Origin: Fodinibacter sp963763015
GTDB taxonomy: Bacteria; Actinomycetota; Actinomycetes; Actinomycetales; Dermatophilaceae
Direction of reading: 5' to 3'
Length of the DNA: 64,000 nucleotides
Assembly: GCA_963763015.1 (NCBI GenBank)
Contig: CAVXML010000011.1
Location: forward strand, 619,897-683,896
Shown one piece after another: positions 17,389 to 25,049 of the stretch. The notes beneath the pieces were generated by a model that ran no database searches, was not told the origin of the DNA, and saw only the letters and a list, made by a program, of their open reading frames with translations. Numbering within the stretch: the first letter of the stretch is position 1; each line of letters begins with the position of its first letter. A program made the translations under genes and the position numbers.

Positions 17389-18708
17389 TCAGGCGAGTGG
17401 GTCACTGGCGCGAGCGGGATCCGCGCCAGCCAGAGTCCTGCGCTGCCGGTCATGTCCACCGTGCCAGTCCACGAGCATGACGGTGGCGTCGTCCTTGAGG
17501 TCGTGCCCGGTAGCACGCAGGACGCTGTCCGCCAGGCGTCGGACGGCCTCGCGGGGGTGCAGCTCTCGGGAGTCGTGGATGGCGCTGGACAGGTCGATGC
17601 CGGCCGCGTTGCGCTCAAGCATTCCATCGGTGACGATCACGACCCGATCCCCGGGCTCGAGTGCGACCACGGTGCTGTGATAGTCCGTCTCCGGGAACAG
17701 CCCGAAGGGCAGGTCTGCGGGGAGCTCCACCGTGCTGACAGTTCCACCTCGCATCAGGTAGGGGGCGACGTGGCCGGCGTTGACGAACTCGAGCTCTCCC
17801 TCACGCAGGTCCAGGCGCCCGAGCAGGCCGGTGACGAAGTCGTCATTGGAGGTTCCGACAGCATGGGCGGCCAGGGCCGCGTTCGTGGCCAACGCCTGCT
17901 CGAGCAGCGATGCGCCTTGCCGGCGCGCGCCCCGCAGTCCCCCCACACACAGGCAAGCCGTCAGCGCAGCAGCCACGCCGTGGCCCATCGCGTCGGTCAT
18001 CGACAGGTGCAGCAGATCCCGGGCCAGGCTGTAGTCGAAGGTGTCACCGGCGATCTCGGCTGCCGGCTCCAGCCACGCCGACAGTGTGAACGCACCCGCC
18101 TCGCAGGTGCGCGGGCCGGGAAGCAGCCGCTGCTGGATCTCCGCAGACAGGCTCGAGCGGCGGCTGCGCTGGCCCCACTCGTACAGGTCGGTGTGCCGCC
18201 GGTTTGCTATCACCACGAACGCCAGCAGGTGGGCGAGCCGGGCGATCTCCGCCAGCGTGTCGGCGTCGGGTTCTCGCGGAACACGCAATTCGAGCAAACC
18301 GATGACTTCCCCGCGCTCGGTCATGGGGGCCAGGACTGTCCACTGAGCGGTCGGGAACCCCACAGCAGCCCGCTCGTCAGGGGCGAGCACCTGCACGGTC
18401 TGGGTACGGACCGCCTGCTCGGCCGGGCCACCGTCGAACGGCAAGACCGTCGCGTGCTCCTCAGCGTCGCGCCGCTCGCCCGGCTCGAGCGTCCGGCCGC
18501 CACCGCTGTCATCGCCCCGGTGAAAGGGGACGTGTGCGAGCCGTACCAGGGCGCGCCCCGAAAGGTCGGCGATGAGGAACGCCACCTCCGTGGCGCCCAA
18601 AGCGACGCCCAGCTCGCGCGTGACCGCCTCCACGGCATCCACTGGCGAGGCTGCCTCCGCTGCGTCGAGGACCCGACCCAACCTCCCGGACGACTCGGCA
18701 TGGGTCAT
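17389..18708 (-). CDS. GAF-linked PP2C/SpoIIE-family serine phosphatase
   Basis: Protein of 439 residues. A GAF-like sensor occupies about 20-175, and a SpoIIE-type PP2C phosphatase domain about 205-415. Metal-binding residues are visible in EIAGDTFDYSL, TDAMGHGVAAAL, VIVTDGMLE and LKDDATVMLVDW. Such enzymes dephosphorylate anti-sigma-factor antagonists and trigger stress or developmental sigma factors by partner switching. No RsbW/RsbV or sigma-factor gene lies near, so its partner must be elsewhere. It faces the GAF-ANTAR gene and lies downstream of the 95-residue membrane protein gene, separated from it by a strong terminator. Confidence 0.88.
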   Translation of the reverse strand: MTHAESSGRLGRVLDAAEAASPVDAVEAVTRELGVALGATEVAFLIADLSGRALVRLAHVPFHRGDDSGGGRTLEPGERRDAEEHATVLPFDGGPAEQAVRTQTVQVLAPDERAAVGFPTAQWTVLAPMTERGEVIGLLELRVPREPDADTLAEIARLAHLLAFVVIANRRHTDLYEWGQRSRRSSLSAEIQQRLLPGPRTCEAGAFTLSAWLEPAAEIAGDTFDYSLARDLLHLSMTDAMGHGVAAALTACLCVGGLRGARRQGASLLEQALATNAALAAHAVGTSNDDFVTGLLGRLDLREGELEFVNAGHVAPYLMRGGTVSTVELPADLPFGLFPETDYHSTVVALEPGDRVVIVTDGMLERNAAGIDLSSAIHDSRELHPREAVRRLADSVLRATGHDLKDDATVMLVDWHGGHDRQRRTLAGADPARASDPLA

Positions 18709-18788
18709 CTGCGGAGCATAGGGCCCGTGCGCGCACAGTGAGACATGCCGGCGATCGCAGGGGTGCGGGGGGCCGACGGCACAGCGGT

Positions 18789-18816
18789 GCGCCCCGCCCG
18801 GTGGAGGGCGGGGCGC
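18789..18816 (-). terminator. Strong hairpin terminator behind the 95-residue membrane protein gene
   Basis: GCGCCCCGCCC (18789-18799) pairs perfectly with GGGCGGGGCGC (18806-18816) across a 6-nt loop. Further arms CGACGGC and GCCGTCG flank it (about 18772-18778 and 18820-18826). It lies 16 bp beyond the stop of the minus-strand gene at 18832. No T-run follows, as is usual in this group. Confidence 0.7.
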
Positions 18817-18831
18817 TCGGCCGTCGACAGG

Positions 18832-19119
18832 TCAGTCGTTGTCGCGGGTGTTGCCGCGGCTGCCGGACTTGGCCAGGCCGCGAGCGATCATGTAGCCGAT
18901 GGTGAGGAAGGTGATGTAACGCAGGGCCTGCTCGGCACTGAACGGGTCGGCGGTGTTCTCCCCGTCGTCACCGACGACGAAAGCGGTCACCGCCACGGCC
19001 AGAACGGCCGCGATGTAGGCGATCAGCTCGGTGGTCTTGCGCGCCAGGCGGGTCTCGATGCCGTGGCTCCGGTCGGTGCGGTGCGCGGTGGTGTCGTTGT
19101 GCTGCTGTGTGGTCGACAA
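18832..19119 (-). CDS. Small two-helix membrane protein
   Basis: Product of 95 residues with a polar N-terminus (about 30 residues), a first membrane helix (LIAYIAAVLAVAVTAFVVG), an acidic linker (DDGENTADPFSAEQ), a second hydrophobic stretch (ALRYITFLTIGYMIARGLA) and a polar tail. It starts with TTG, supported by an AGAGGAAAG Shine-Dalgarno sequence 8 nt upstream. Similar unnamed proteins occur widely in Actinobacteria; I know no function. It has its own terminator and is divergent from the tandem-repeat protein gene across a 443-bp spacer. Confidence 0.72.
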   Translation of the reverse strand: MSTTQQHNDTTAHRTDRSHGIETRLARKTTELIAYIAAVLAVAVTAFVVGDDGENTADPFSAEQALRYITFLTIGYMIARGLAKSGSRGNTRDND

Positions 19120-19374
19120 GGTCGATCTTTCCTCTTTGGGATGCGACTGCGCGCACGGTGGTGCGCGACAGGTCTGGCGGAGTGTGTGCGAGTGTGCACG
19201 TGGCTGAGGCGTCCGCCGGCTCGCAGCTGAACCGGGCGACCGGCCCGACGTGACATGCCCAGCAGCAGGCCGCCCAAACCACCGATATTCGCTACCTCAC
19301 CGTGGCCACGGTCACCCGCCGGAGCGTTCGGACCCGGTCAGCCTCCCGTCCGAGCCTGCTAGGCGCACCTCAGG

Positions 19375-19503
19375 TGAGCCCGACAGAGTGGTGCTCCTTC
19401 TTCGAGGCGGTTGTTGAATCACTCGAAGAATCACCCGGTGACCGCCACCCACATCGGTAGCGACACGGTCACCGGATGCTCGGACACCACTCTGTCGGAC
19501 TCA
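19375..19503. other. 129-nt cloverleaf-like folded element
   Basis: Outer arms 19375-19393 and 19485-19503 are complementary at 18 of 19 positions. Inside them are two further perfect hairpins: TTCTTCGAG/CTCGAAGAA (19398-19406 with 19422-19430, 15-nt loop) and CCGGTGACCG/CGGTCACCGG (19435-19444 with 19466-19475, 21-nt loop). Together they form a three-way junction. It occupies the 443-bp spacer between two divergent genes and ends 59 bp before the ATG of the tandem-repeat protein. It could be an RNA leader structure, a small non-autonomous mobile element or a recombination/replication site of the island. The rest of the spacer holds nothing else I recognise. Confidence 0.7.
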
Positions 19504-19562
19504 ACTCGCGCTGGATACGGTGGTGACCTGTCGTAGCTGCATCAGCCGCGGTTGGGAGTGCC

Positions 19563-21995
19563 ATGGGTGAGGAGCCGACCGATGCTGTGGCCCCGCCGCT
19601 GCACAGCGGTGGGGAACCGGGCGGCGTGACGGAACGCACGCTTGAACAGCGTCTGCGGCGCTGCCTATCCACGGGCGAATGGATGGACTTCGGGGAAGGG
19701 TATCCGGATGCCTTGGACCCTTTCACGGAGGTGGAGTGGGCAGCCGATCGGGAGATCCCCGGGGAGCTCGTCGCCAAGCTGATCACTGGGCCGGCCGACT
19801 CGGGTGGCGTGGCCCCTTCGCTGCGGATTCGTGGGGCCCAGATCGTGGGAGTCCTCAATCTCGAGTACGCCACACTGTTATGGCCTCTCAGCCTCGAGGG
19901 CTGCCGGCTTGACAAGGTGATTCTTGAGCAGGCCACTGCTGTCGAGATCAGGGTCGAGCGTTGCCGCGTCCCGGCCTTCTCTGCGGTGGAATTGCGGTCG
20001 AGGCTCAGTGTCTATCTCACGGGCACCCGGTGCCATGCGGGAGCAGACCTGTTTGGGGCGCACGTCGGCGGCGAGTTGGATCTGTCAGGGGCGCACCTGA
20101 ACGGCATCGACGGGCCGGCCCTGATAGCGGACGGCATGTCCGTCGGCCAGGACATGTCTTGCCTCGACGGGTTCACCGCCGAGGGCGGGGTGCGTCTGAA
20201 CGGGGCACACGTCGGCGGCCAGCTGGACCTGTCGGGGGCGCACCTGACCGGCATCGACGGGCCGGCACTGAGCGCCGAGAACCTGACTGTGGACCGGGAC
20301 TTCTACTGCCGTGATGGGTTCACGGCCGAGGGCGCAGTGAGCCTGTCCGGGGCGCACGTCGGGGGCCAGCTGGACCTGTCGGGGGCGCACCTGACCGGCA
20401 TCGACGGGCCGGCCCTGCGCGCCGAATACCTGAGTGTGGATCACAGCATGTATTGCGGCGATGGGTTCGCCGCGAAAGGCGCAGTTAGTCTGTCCGGGGC
20501 GCACGTCGGGGGCGAACTGGACCTGTCGGGGGCCCGCCTGACCGGCATCGACGGGCCGGCACTGAGCGCCGAGAACCTGAGTGTGGACCACAGCATGTAT
20601 TGCGGTGATGGGTTCGCCGCGGAGGGCGAGGTGCGTCTGAGCGGGGCGCACGTCGGCGGCCAGCTGGACCTGTCGGGGGCCCGCCTGACCGGCATCGACG
20701 GGCCGGCACTGAGCGCCGAGAACCTGACTGTGGACCGGGACTTCTACTGCCGTGATGGGTTCACGGCCGAGGGCGAGGTGCGTCTGAGCGGGGCGCACGT
20801 CGGCGGCCATCTGAACATGGCCGGGGCCCGCCTGACCGGCATCGACGGGCCGGCCCTGACTGCCGAGAACCTGACTGTGGACCGGGACTTCTACTGCCGT
20901 GATGGGTTCACGGCCGAGGGCGAGGTGCATTTGAGCGGGGCGCACGTCGGCGGCCATCTGAACATGACCGGGGCCCGCCTGACCGGCATCGACGGGCCCG
21001 CCCTGACCGCCGAGGTTCTGACGGTGGGCAAGGCAATGTTCTGCCGCGATGGGTTCCTCGCCGAGGGCGGGATGAGACTGTCCGGGGCGCACATCGGCGT
21101 CCAGTTAGACCTGTCGGGGGCGCACCTGAACGGCATCGACAGGCCGGCCCTGTCTGCTCAGGGCATGACCGTCGGCCAGGACATGTTTTGTCGCGATGGG
21201 TTCACGGCCGAGGGCGAGGTGAATTTGGACCAGACGACGATCGATCAACTTCAGTGGCACCCCGCTGAGCGACCCACAGGACCGGTATACCTCACCTCCG
21301 CGAGTATCAGGCGAATCGACGACACGGTGGAGATGTGGCCGGTTGCTCTGACGTTGGACGGGCTGATGTATGACACCTTGTCGGCGCTGACCGAGCCGGG
21401 TTCGGTCGCCGCCAGGTTGGCATGGGTGCGCGAGGCGGCAGAGTATGAGGCGGCGGAGTATGAGTTGTACGAGGGGTACAGGCCGCAGGCGTTCAACCGG
21501 CTGGCAACCGCCTACCGTGCAGCGGGAGTGGATGATGCCGCCCGCGAGGTGCTGCTCGCCAAGCAGCGCGCCCGAACGGCGGCTCGGCCCTCGCACAGCA
21601 TCAGGACCAGCCCGATCCTGGATGAGGTTGCGGACCGCGTGCAGCGCGCAGTCTGGGGAGCTTGGGATTGGTTCCTGACCTATTCCATCGGCTACGGATA
21701 CAGGCCAGGACGGATTGTCTACTGGCTCGCAGGTGCGCTGGCCCTCGCCACTCCATTGTTCGCGATACTCCATCCGGAGCAGGTGCTTCCGGCCAGGCCC
21801 GAAGGCGCCCAACCGGCATTCAACCCCTTCCTGTACAGCTTGGATCTGCTGCTGCCGGTGGCCAGCCTCGGGCAGCGCAGCGCGTTCGTAACCCAAGGTC
21901 TTGCGGCCTGGGCCAGCGCTGCCTTCACCATCGCGGGATGGCTGCTTGGGGCAGTCCTCGTCGCCGGCCTCGGCGGCGTCTTCAAACGCGACTGA
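19563..21995 (+). CDS. Membrane protein with eight 49-residue tandem repeats
   Basis: Product of 810 residues. Residues 1-164 are a unique N-terminal part. Residues 165-556 are eight tandem 49-residue repeats, each beginning GAHVGG and containing LSGAHLTGIDGPAL and a YCRDGF-like segment. The pattern of small and hydrophobic residues suggests a pentapeptide-like right-handed beta-helix. Residues about 557-700 are helical with a Leu/Ala-rich segment (YRPQAFNRLATAYRAAG). The C-terminus holds two membrane helices (IVYWLAGALALATPLFAIL and a last helix ending GAVLVAGLGGVF) with LYSLDLLLPVASLGQ between them. Similar C-termini occur in unnamed actinobacterial membrane proteins. GGGAG precedes the ATG. 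The function is unknown; a surface-sensing or DNA-mimic role would be guesswork. Confidence 0.85.
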   Translation: MGEEPTDAVAPPLHSGGEPGGVTERTLEQRLRRCLSTGEWMDFGEGYPDALDPFTEVEWAADREIPGELVAKLITGPADSGGVAPSLRIRGAQIVGVLNLEYATLLWPLSLEGCRLDKVILEQATAVEIRVERCRVPAFSAVELRSRLSVYLTGTRCHAGADLFGAHVGGELDLSGAHLNGIDGPALIADGMSVGQDMSCLDGFTAEGGVRLNGAHVGGQLDLSGAHLTGIDGPALSAENLTVDRDFYCRDGFTAEGAVSLSGAHVGGQLDLSGAHLTGIDGPALRAEYLSVDHSMYCGDGFAAKGAVSLSGAHVGGELDLSGARLTGIDGPALSAENLSVDHSMYCGDGFAAEGEVRLSGAHVGGQLDLSGARLTGIDGPALSAENLTVDRDFYCRDGFTAEGEVRLSGAHVGGHLNMAGARLTGIDGPALTAENLTVDRDFYCRDGFTAEGEVHLSGAHVGGHLNMTGARLTGIDGPALTAEVLTVGKAMFCRDGFLAEGGMRLSGAHIGVQLDLSGAHLNGIDRPALSAQGMTVGQDMFCRDGFTAEGEVNLDQTTIDQLQWHPAERPTGPVYLTSASIRRIDDTVEMWPVALTLDGLMYDTLSALTEPGSVAARLAWVREAAEYEAAEYELYEGYRPQAFNRLATAYRAAGVDDAAREVLLAKQRARTAARPSHSIRTSPILDEVADRVQRAVWGAWDWFLTYSIGYGYRPGRIVYWLAGALALATPLFAILHPEQVLPARPEGAQPAFNPFLYSLDLLLPVASLGQRSAFVTQGLAAWASAAFTIAGWLLGAVLVAGLGGVFKRD
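20055..21230 (+). repeat. Eight tandem 147-bp in-frame repeats
   Basis: Eight consecutive 147-bp units run without spacers inside the 19563 gene. Units 2, 5 and 6 are nearly identical over long stretches at the DNA level, while units 1, 7 and 8 are more diverged, which suggests recent duplication of the central units. The exact multiple of three keeps the frame after unit gain or loss. Confidence 0.9.
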
Positions 21996-22693
21996 CCAAG
22001 CCGTATAGGGAAGGGCAATAGACGCTGGCTGCGGGCTTGCAGCGACTTTCCTGGCCGCCACCGGGAGCTGGAGTGACGGGGCGCTCGAAGCTCCTGGACT
22101 AGTGCGCGCTTAGGGAGGTATACGGCCGGTCCTCTCAGGGGTCGGCCTGCAGGAAGCCTCCGGCGCGGTCCCTCGAGGCGAAGTCAGGACGTCCGCCTAG
22201 CGTCATGCCATGGAAGCCCGGATGGCAGCACTCGACCCTCGACCACGACCCGGTGACGGACGGCGACGAGGAGGCGTGGGCGCGCGGACCGTGGCGGCGG
22301 AGGGTGGGCGGACCTGGCACCCCACCGGGTGTAGGTCACCGTGGCCAGCCGGCGCGTCCGACGCGGGGCGCTGCACCGGCCGTGCTGCGGCGTGGGGTGC
22401 ATATGACCGTGCGCGGTCCGTGTCGACGCGTTGCCGGAGGAGCGCACCCCGGGGAGCGGGGGCCGCTCAACCCGGGGTGCTGGGCCCGACGCACTCGGGG
22501 GGAGAGGCGGGGGCCGTGCCTCCAGTGTGTGGCACGTGGAGCTGGAAGCGCCAGACGCCTCTCGGCGGGGGTATAGGTGAGGTTCGTTCTGCGTCGGCGA
22601 TGGTCGTGAACTGGCGAAACTGCTGCGGGAGTGGAGATCCGCATCACACCCACTTCCGCGAGCCGCGAGACCGTGGCTGTGCAGCGGTTGCAT
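21996..22693. other. Non-coding or degenerate stretch
   Basis: About 700 bp between the tandem-repeat protein gene and the primase-polymerase remnant. Several open frames exist on both strands, but their translations are Arg/Pro/Gly-rich without recognisable motifs, and none has a convincing ribosome-binding site. I see no gene here; it may be further decayed element DNA. Confidence 0.5.
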
Positions 22694-22978
22694 TCACCCG
22701 TCGTGCCGTACACAAACGCCGTATTGCTCGGTGCCCGGGAAGTAGACGTGAAGGCCACCGGACGGCGTCTGAACGACCCCCAGAGCGCCCGTGAGGAGTC
22801 CCCGGGCTCGAAGCGCTTCCAGAGCTTGCCCACCCGACCCGGTGGCCCGCACGTCGACATCCAGCACGTCGAACCCTGGCCGCCCGGTGACGATCGCGAC
22901 GTTCGCTGTGAGCCAGCGGGTCCACCACCTGCGGACCGCCGCAGCGGAATAGAGCCGCCCCCTTGGGAAAGCGTTGTC
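22694..22978 (-). pseudogene. Bifunctional primase/polymerase (prim-pol) N-terminal domain remnant
   Basis: The minus strand reads, without a start codon, FPRGRLYSAAAVRRWW, ANVAIVTGRPGFDVLDVDVR (the DxD metal-binding pair of the prim-pol fold) and GVVQTPSGGLHVYFPGTEQ (the conserved Ser-Gly-Gly-x-His strand), then stops. This matches the N-terminal domain of the primase-polymerases that replicate many actinobacterial integrative elements and plasmids. The first 40 or so residues and everything after the His strand are missing. The fragment abuts the right 19-bp repeat, with the first recognisable codon 3 bp from it. It is therefore a broken replication gene of the former element. Confidence 0.72.
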
Positions 22979-22980
22979 GG

Positions 22981-22999
22981 TCAGCGGTAGTTCGTGTAC
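22981..22999 (-). repeat. Right copy of 19-bp direct repeat (yajQ 3' end)
   Basis: These are the last 19 bases of yajQ on the minus strand, covering the final five codons, the stop and one further base of the preceding codon. They are identical to 15596-15614. See the island entry. Confidence 0.75.
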
Positions 23000-23475
23000 T
23001 GCAGGGCGACGTCCAGGTCCTTGTCCTTGAGCAGCCGCTGGACGCTCTGCAGGTCGTCGCGCGACTTGCTCGTGACCCGCAGCTCGTCGCCCTGGATCTG
23101 GCTCTTGACGTTCTTGGGTCCCTCGTCGCGGATGATCTTGGCGATCTTCTTGGCGTTCTCGGACGAGATGCCCTCCTTGAGCGGGATGTCGAGCTTGTAC
23201 TCCTTGCCGGACAGGCGAGGTCCGGCGTCGGGGACGTCGAGGTGCTTGAGCGAGACGCCGCGCTTGACGAGCCAGGTCTGAACGACGTCGAGAACGGCCG
23301 TGCAGCGCTCCTCGCTGTTCGCCTCGATCTTGATGACCTCGCCGGTGAGCTCGACCCGGGCCCCGACGTTCTTGAAGTCGTAGCGGTTCGCGATCTCCTT
23401 CGCCGCGGTGTTGACGGCGTTCGCGACCTCCTGCTTGTCGTACTTGCTGACGATGTCGAACGAGCTGTCCGCCAC
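22981..23475 (-). CDS. yajQ: YajQ family nucleotide/cyclic-di-GMP-binding protein (DUF520)
   Basis: Soluble protein of 164 residues matching YajQ over its whole length: MADSSFDIVSKYDKQEVANA at the start, NRYDFKNVGARVELTG, GPKNVKSQIQGDELRVTSKS and DVALQYTNYR at the end. Members bind nucleotides, and in some bacteria cyclic di-GMP, and may influence transcription or RNA turnover; the role in Actinobacteria is unproven. The gene is intact even though its 3' end is the right boundary of the 7.4-kb island. It is divergent from tRNA-Tyr. Confidence 0.93.
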   Translation of the reverse strand: MADSSFDIVSKYDKQEVANAVNTAAKEIANRYDFKNVGARVELTGEVIKIEANSEERCTAVLDVVQTWLVKRGVSLKHLDVPDAGPRLSGKEYKLDIPLKEGISSENAKKIAKIIRDEGPKNVKSQIQGDELRVTSKSRDDLQSVQRLLKDKDLDVALQYTNYR

Positions 23476-23534
23476 GGGTCCTCCTGGTCGATTCGGGATG
23501 TCCCTGCCGCCTTGCTATCCTTCCATGCGCACCC

Positions 23535-23615
23535 GGCAGGTTGCCCGAGCGGCCAATGGGAGCGGACTGTAAATCCGTCGCGAAAGCTTCGAAGGTTCGA
23601 ATCCTTCACCTGCCA
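23535..23615 (+). tRNA. tRNA-Tyr (anticodon GTA)
   Basis: A class II tRNA with a long variable arm. The acceptor arms GGCAGGT and ACCTGCC pair over 7 bp, the anticodon loop is CTGTAAA with GTA at 23569-23571, and the T arm is GAAGGTTCGAATCCTTC. CCA is not encoded. Confidence 0.93.
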
Positions 23616-23631
23616 CCCCGTGCACCACGAA

Positions 23632-23665
23632 GGCCCCTGACCAGCGGACCCGCCGGTCAGGGGCC
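23632..23665 (+). terminator. Hairpin terminator after tRNA-Tyr
   Basis: GGCCCCTGACC (23632-23642) pairs perfectly with GGTCAGGGGCC (23655-23665) over 11 bp with a 12-nt loop, 17 bp beyond the tRNA. No T-run follows. Confidence 0.65.
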
Positions 23666-23728
23666 GGTGCGTTGCCAGGACGGCGGCAGAAACGGGCCCT
23701 CGTGAGCCGGCCAGCTAGGCTCCAGCCG

Positions 23729-25003
23729 GTGGGCTCCACGGGCGACGGCACCATCGGCACCAACTGGGCGGGCAACCACACCTACCGGGCCGCCCGCTTG
23801 GTGCGGCCGCGGTCGGTGGAGGAGCTGTGCGACGTGGTGGCCGCCTCCCGGTCGGTGCGGGCGCTCGGGTCACGTCACTCGTTCTCCGACCTCACCGACA
23901 CCACCGGCACGCTCGTCGACCTGGCCGCGCTGCCGGTGGAGCTGCGGGTGGACGTGGAGGCCACCGGTTCGGCGGCAGTCGCCTCGCTGGGTGGTGGAAT
24001 CCGCTACGCCGAGCTCGCCGCCGCGCTGGACGAGCGCGGCTGGGCGCTGTCGGCCATGGCCTCGCTGCCGCACATCTCGGTCGCCGGCGCGGTGGCCACC
24101 GGTACCCACGGGTCGGGCGACCGCGTCCGGTCGCTGGCGGCCGCGGTACGGGCCCTGGAGGTGGTCGGCCCGGACGGTACCGTGCGCCGCATGGAGCGCG
24201 GTGCGGCCGACTTCGACGGCTCCGTGGTCTCCCTCGGTGCCCTCGGCGTGGTCAGCCGCCTCGAGCTCGACGTCGAGCCCAGCTACGAGGTGAGCCAGGA
24301 GGTGCGCACGGGGCTGAGCTGGCGGACGCTGGAGGACCGCTTCGACGACATCACGGCGGCTGCCTACAGCGTCAGCATCTTCACCCGGTCGTGGCGGGCC
24401 GTGGACCAGGTCTGGCTCAAGCACCGGGCGGCGCAGGAGCGACCCGCCGACCGGTTCGGAACGGTCGCGGCCACGGGCACCCTGCACATGCTGCGTGGTG
24501 GGTCCGAGCAGGCCGTGACCGCCCAGGGTGGCGTCGCCGGGCCCTGGCAGCACCGGTTGCCGCACTTCCGCACGGAGTTCACGCCGAGCAACGGCGAGGA
24601 GCTGCAGAGCGAGTACTTCGTCCCCCGCGAGGCAGCCCTCGAGGCGGTGGCGCGGATGCGTGCGCTGGCGCACACGTTCCGCCCCCTGCTTCTCGTGAGC
24701 GAGCTGCGGACCGTCGCGGCCGACGACCTGTGGCTCAGTGGCGCGCAGGGACGCGACACCGTGGCGCTCCACTTCACCTGGGTGCGGGACGAGGTCGCGG
24801 TGCGGCGGGCCGTGCGCGGCATCGAGGAGGTGCTGGCACCGCTGGGAGCCCGGCCACACTGGGGCAAGGTGTTCGAGATGGATGCGAGGGCACTTGCGCA
24901 GGCCTGCCCGCGGCTCGCCGACTTCGCCGAGCTGCGCGACCGGGTCGACCCGCAGCGGGTGTTCGGCAACGCGTTCGTGGACCGGGTCCTCGGGGAGGGG
25001 TGA
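23729..25003 (+). CDS. FAD-dependent alditol/aldonolactone oxidase family protein
   Basis: Flavoprotein of 424 residues of the VAO/PCMH family, closest in pattern to alditol oxidase and L-gulono-/D-arabinono-1,4-lactone oxidase. It oxidises sugar alcohols or aldonolactones with oxygen, giving peroxide. The N-terminal FAD domain shows TNWAGNHTYRA, the covalent-flavin histidine in LGSRHSFSD, and HISVAGAVATGTHGSG. The C-terminal substrate domain ends with HWGKVFEMD and DPQRVFGNAFVD, typical of the family. The GTG start is chosen because homology begins at GTIGTNW; an upstream in-frame GTG would add nine residues. It lies downstream of tRNA-Tyr and 46 bp before the exporter gene. Confidence 0.88.
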   Translation: MGSTGDGTIGTNWAGNHTYRAARLVRPRSVEELCDVVAASRSVRALGSRHSFSDLTDTTGTLVDLAALPVELRVDVEATGSAAVASLGGGIRYAELAAALDERGWALSAMASLPHISVAGAVATGTHGSGDRVRSLAAAVRALEVVGPDGTVRRMERGAADFDGSVVSLGALGVVSRLELDVEPSYEVSQEVRTGLSWRTLEDRFDDITAAAYSVSIFTRSWRAVDQVWLKHRAAQERPADRFGTVAATGTLHMLRGGSEQAVTAQGGVAGPWQHRLPHFRTEFTPSNGEELQSEYFVPREAALEAVARMRALAHTFRPLLLVSELRTVAADDLWLSGAQGRDTVALHFTWVRDEVAVRRAVRGIEEVLAPLGARPHWGKVFEMDARALAQACPRLADFAELRDRVDPQRVFGNAFVDRVLGEG

Positions 25004-25049
25004 GCGGAAGCACCTTTCCTGCCGGCCCCGGTGCGTCAGGATGGAGGGT

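Larger units (their letters stand above)
15596..22999. mobile_element. Putative decayed integrative element bounded by 19-bp repeats at yajQ 3' end
   Basis: A 7.4-kb stretch lies between two exact direct repeats, the right one being the true 3' end of yajQ. The contents are typical of an accessory island: an IS3-family transposase remnant at the left end, a frameshifted fragment of a secreted protein, signalling genes without housekeeping partners, a tandem-repeat membrane protein, and at the right end a primase-polymerase remnant of the kind carried by actinobacterial integrative elements. Codon use looks visibly less G/C-saturated than in the flanks. No integrase or excisionase is visible, so the element is probably immobile. 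The boundaries are firm only to the extent that the repeats are true att sites. Confidence 0.65.

Noticed and set aside
19375..19503. Folded element considered as an ANTAR target RNA for the island regulator
   Set aside because: ANTAR targets have two small hairpins with hexanucleotide loops; the loops here are 15 and 21 nt.
20055..21230. Regular 147-bp periodicity considered as a CRISPR-like array
   Set aside because: Units are contiguous, have no variable spacers and stay in frame inside a coding sequence.
22210..22794. Open frame of 194 codons in the gap behind the tandem-repeat gene
   Set aside because: No recognisable motif, no ribosome-binding site, atypical composition, and it overlaps the primase-polymerase remnant on the other strand.
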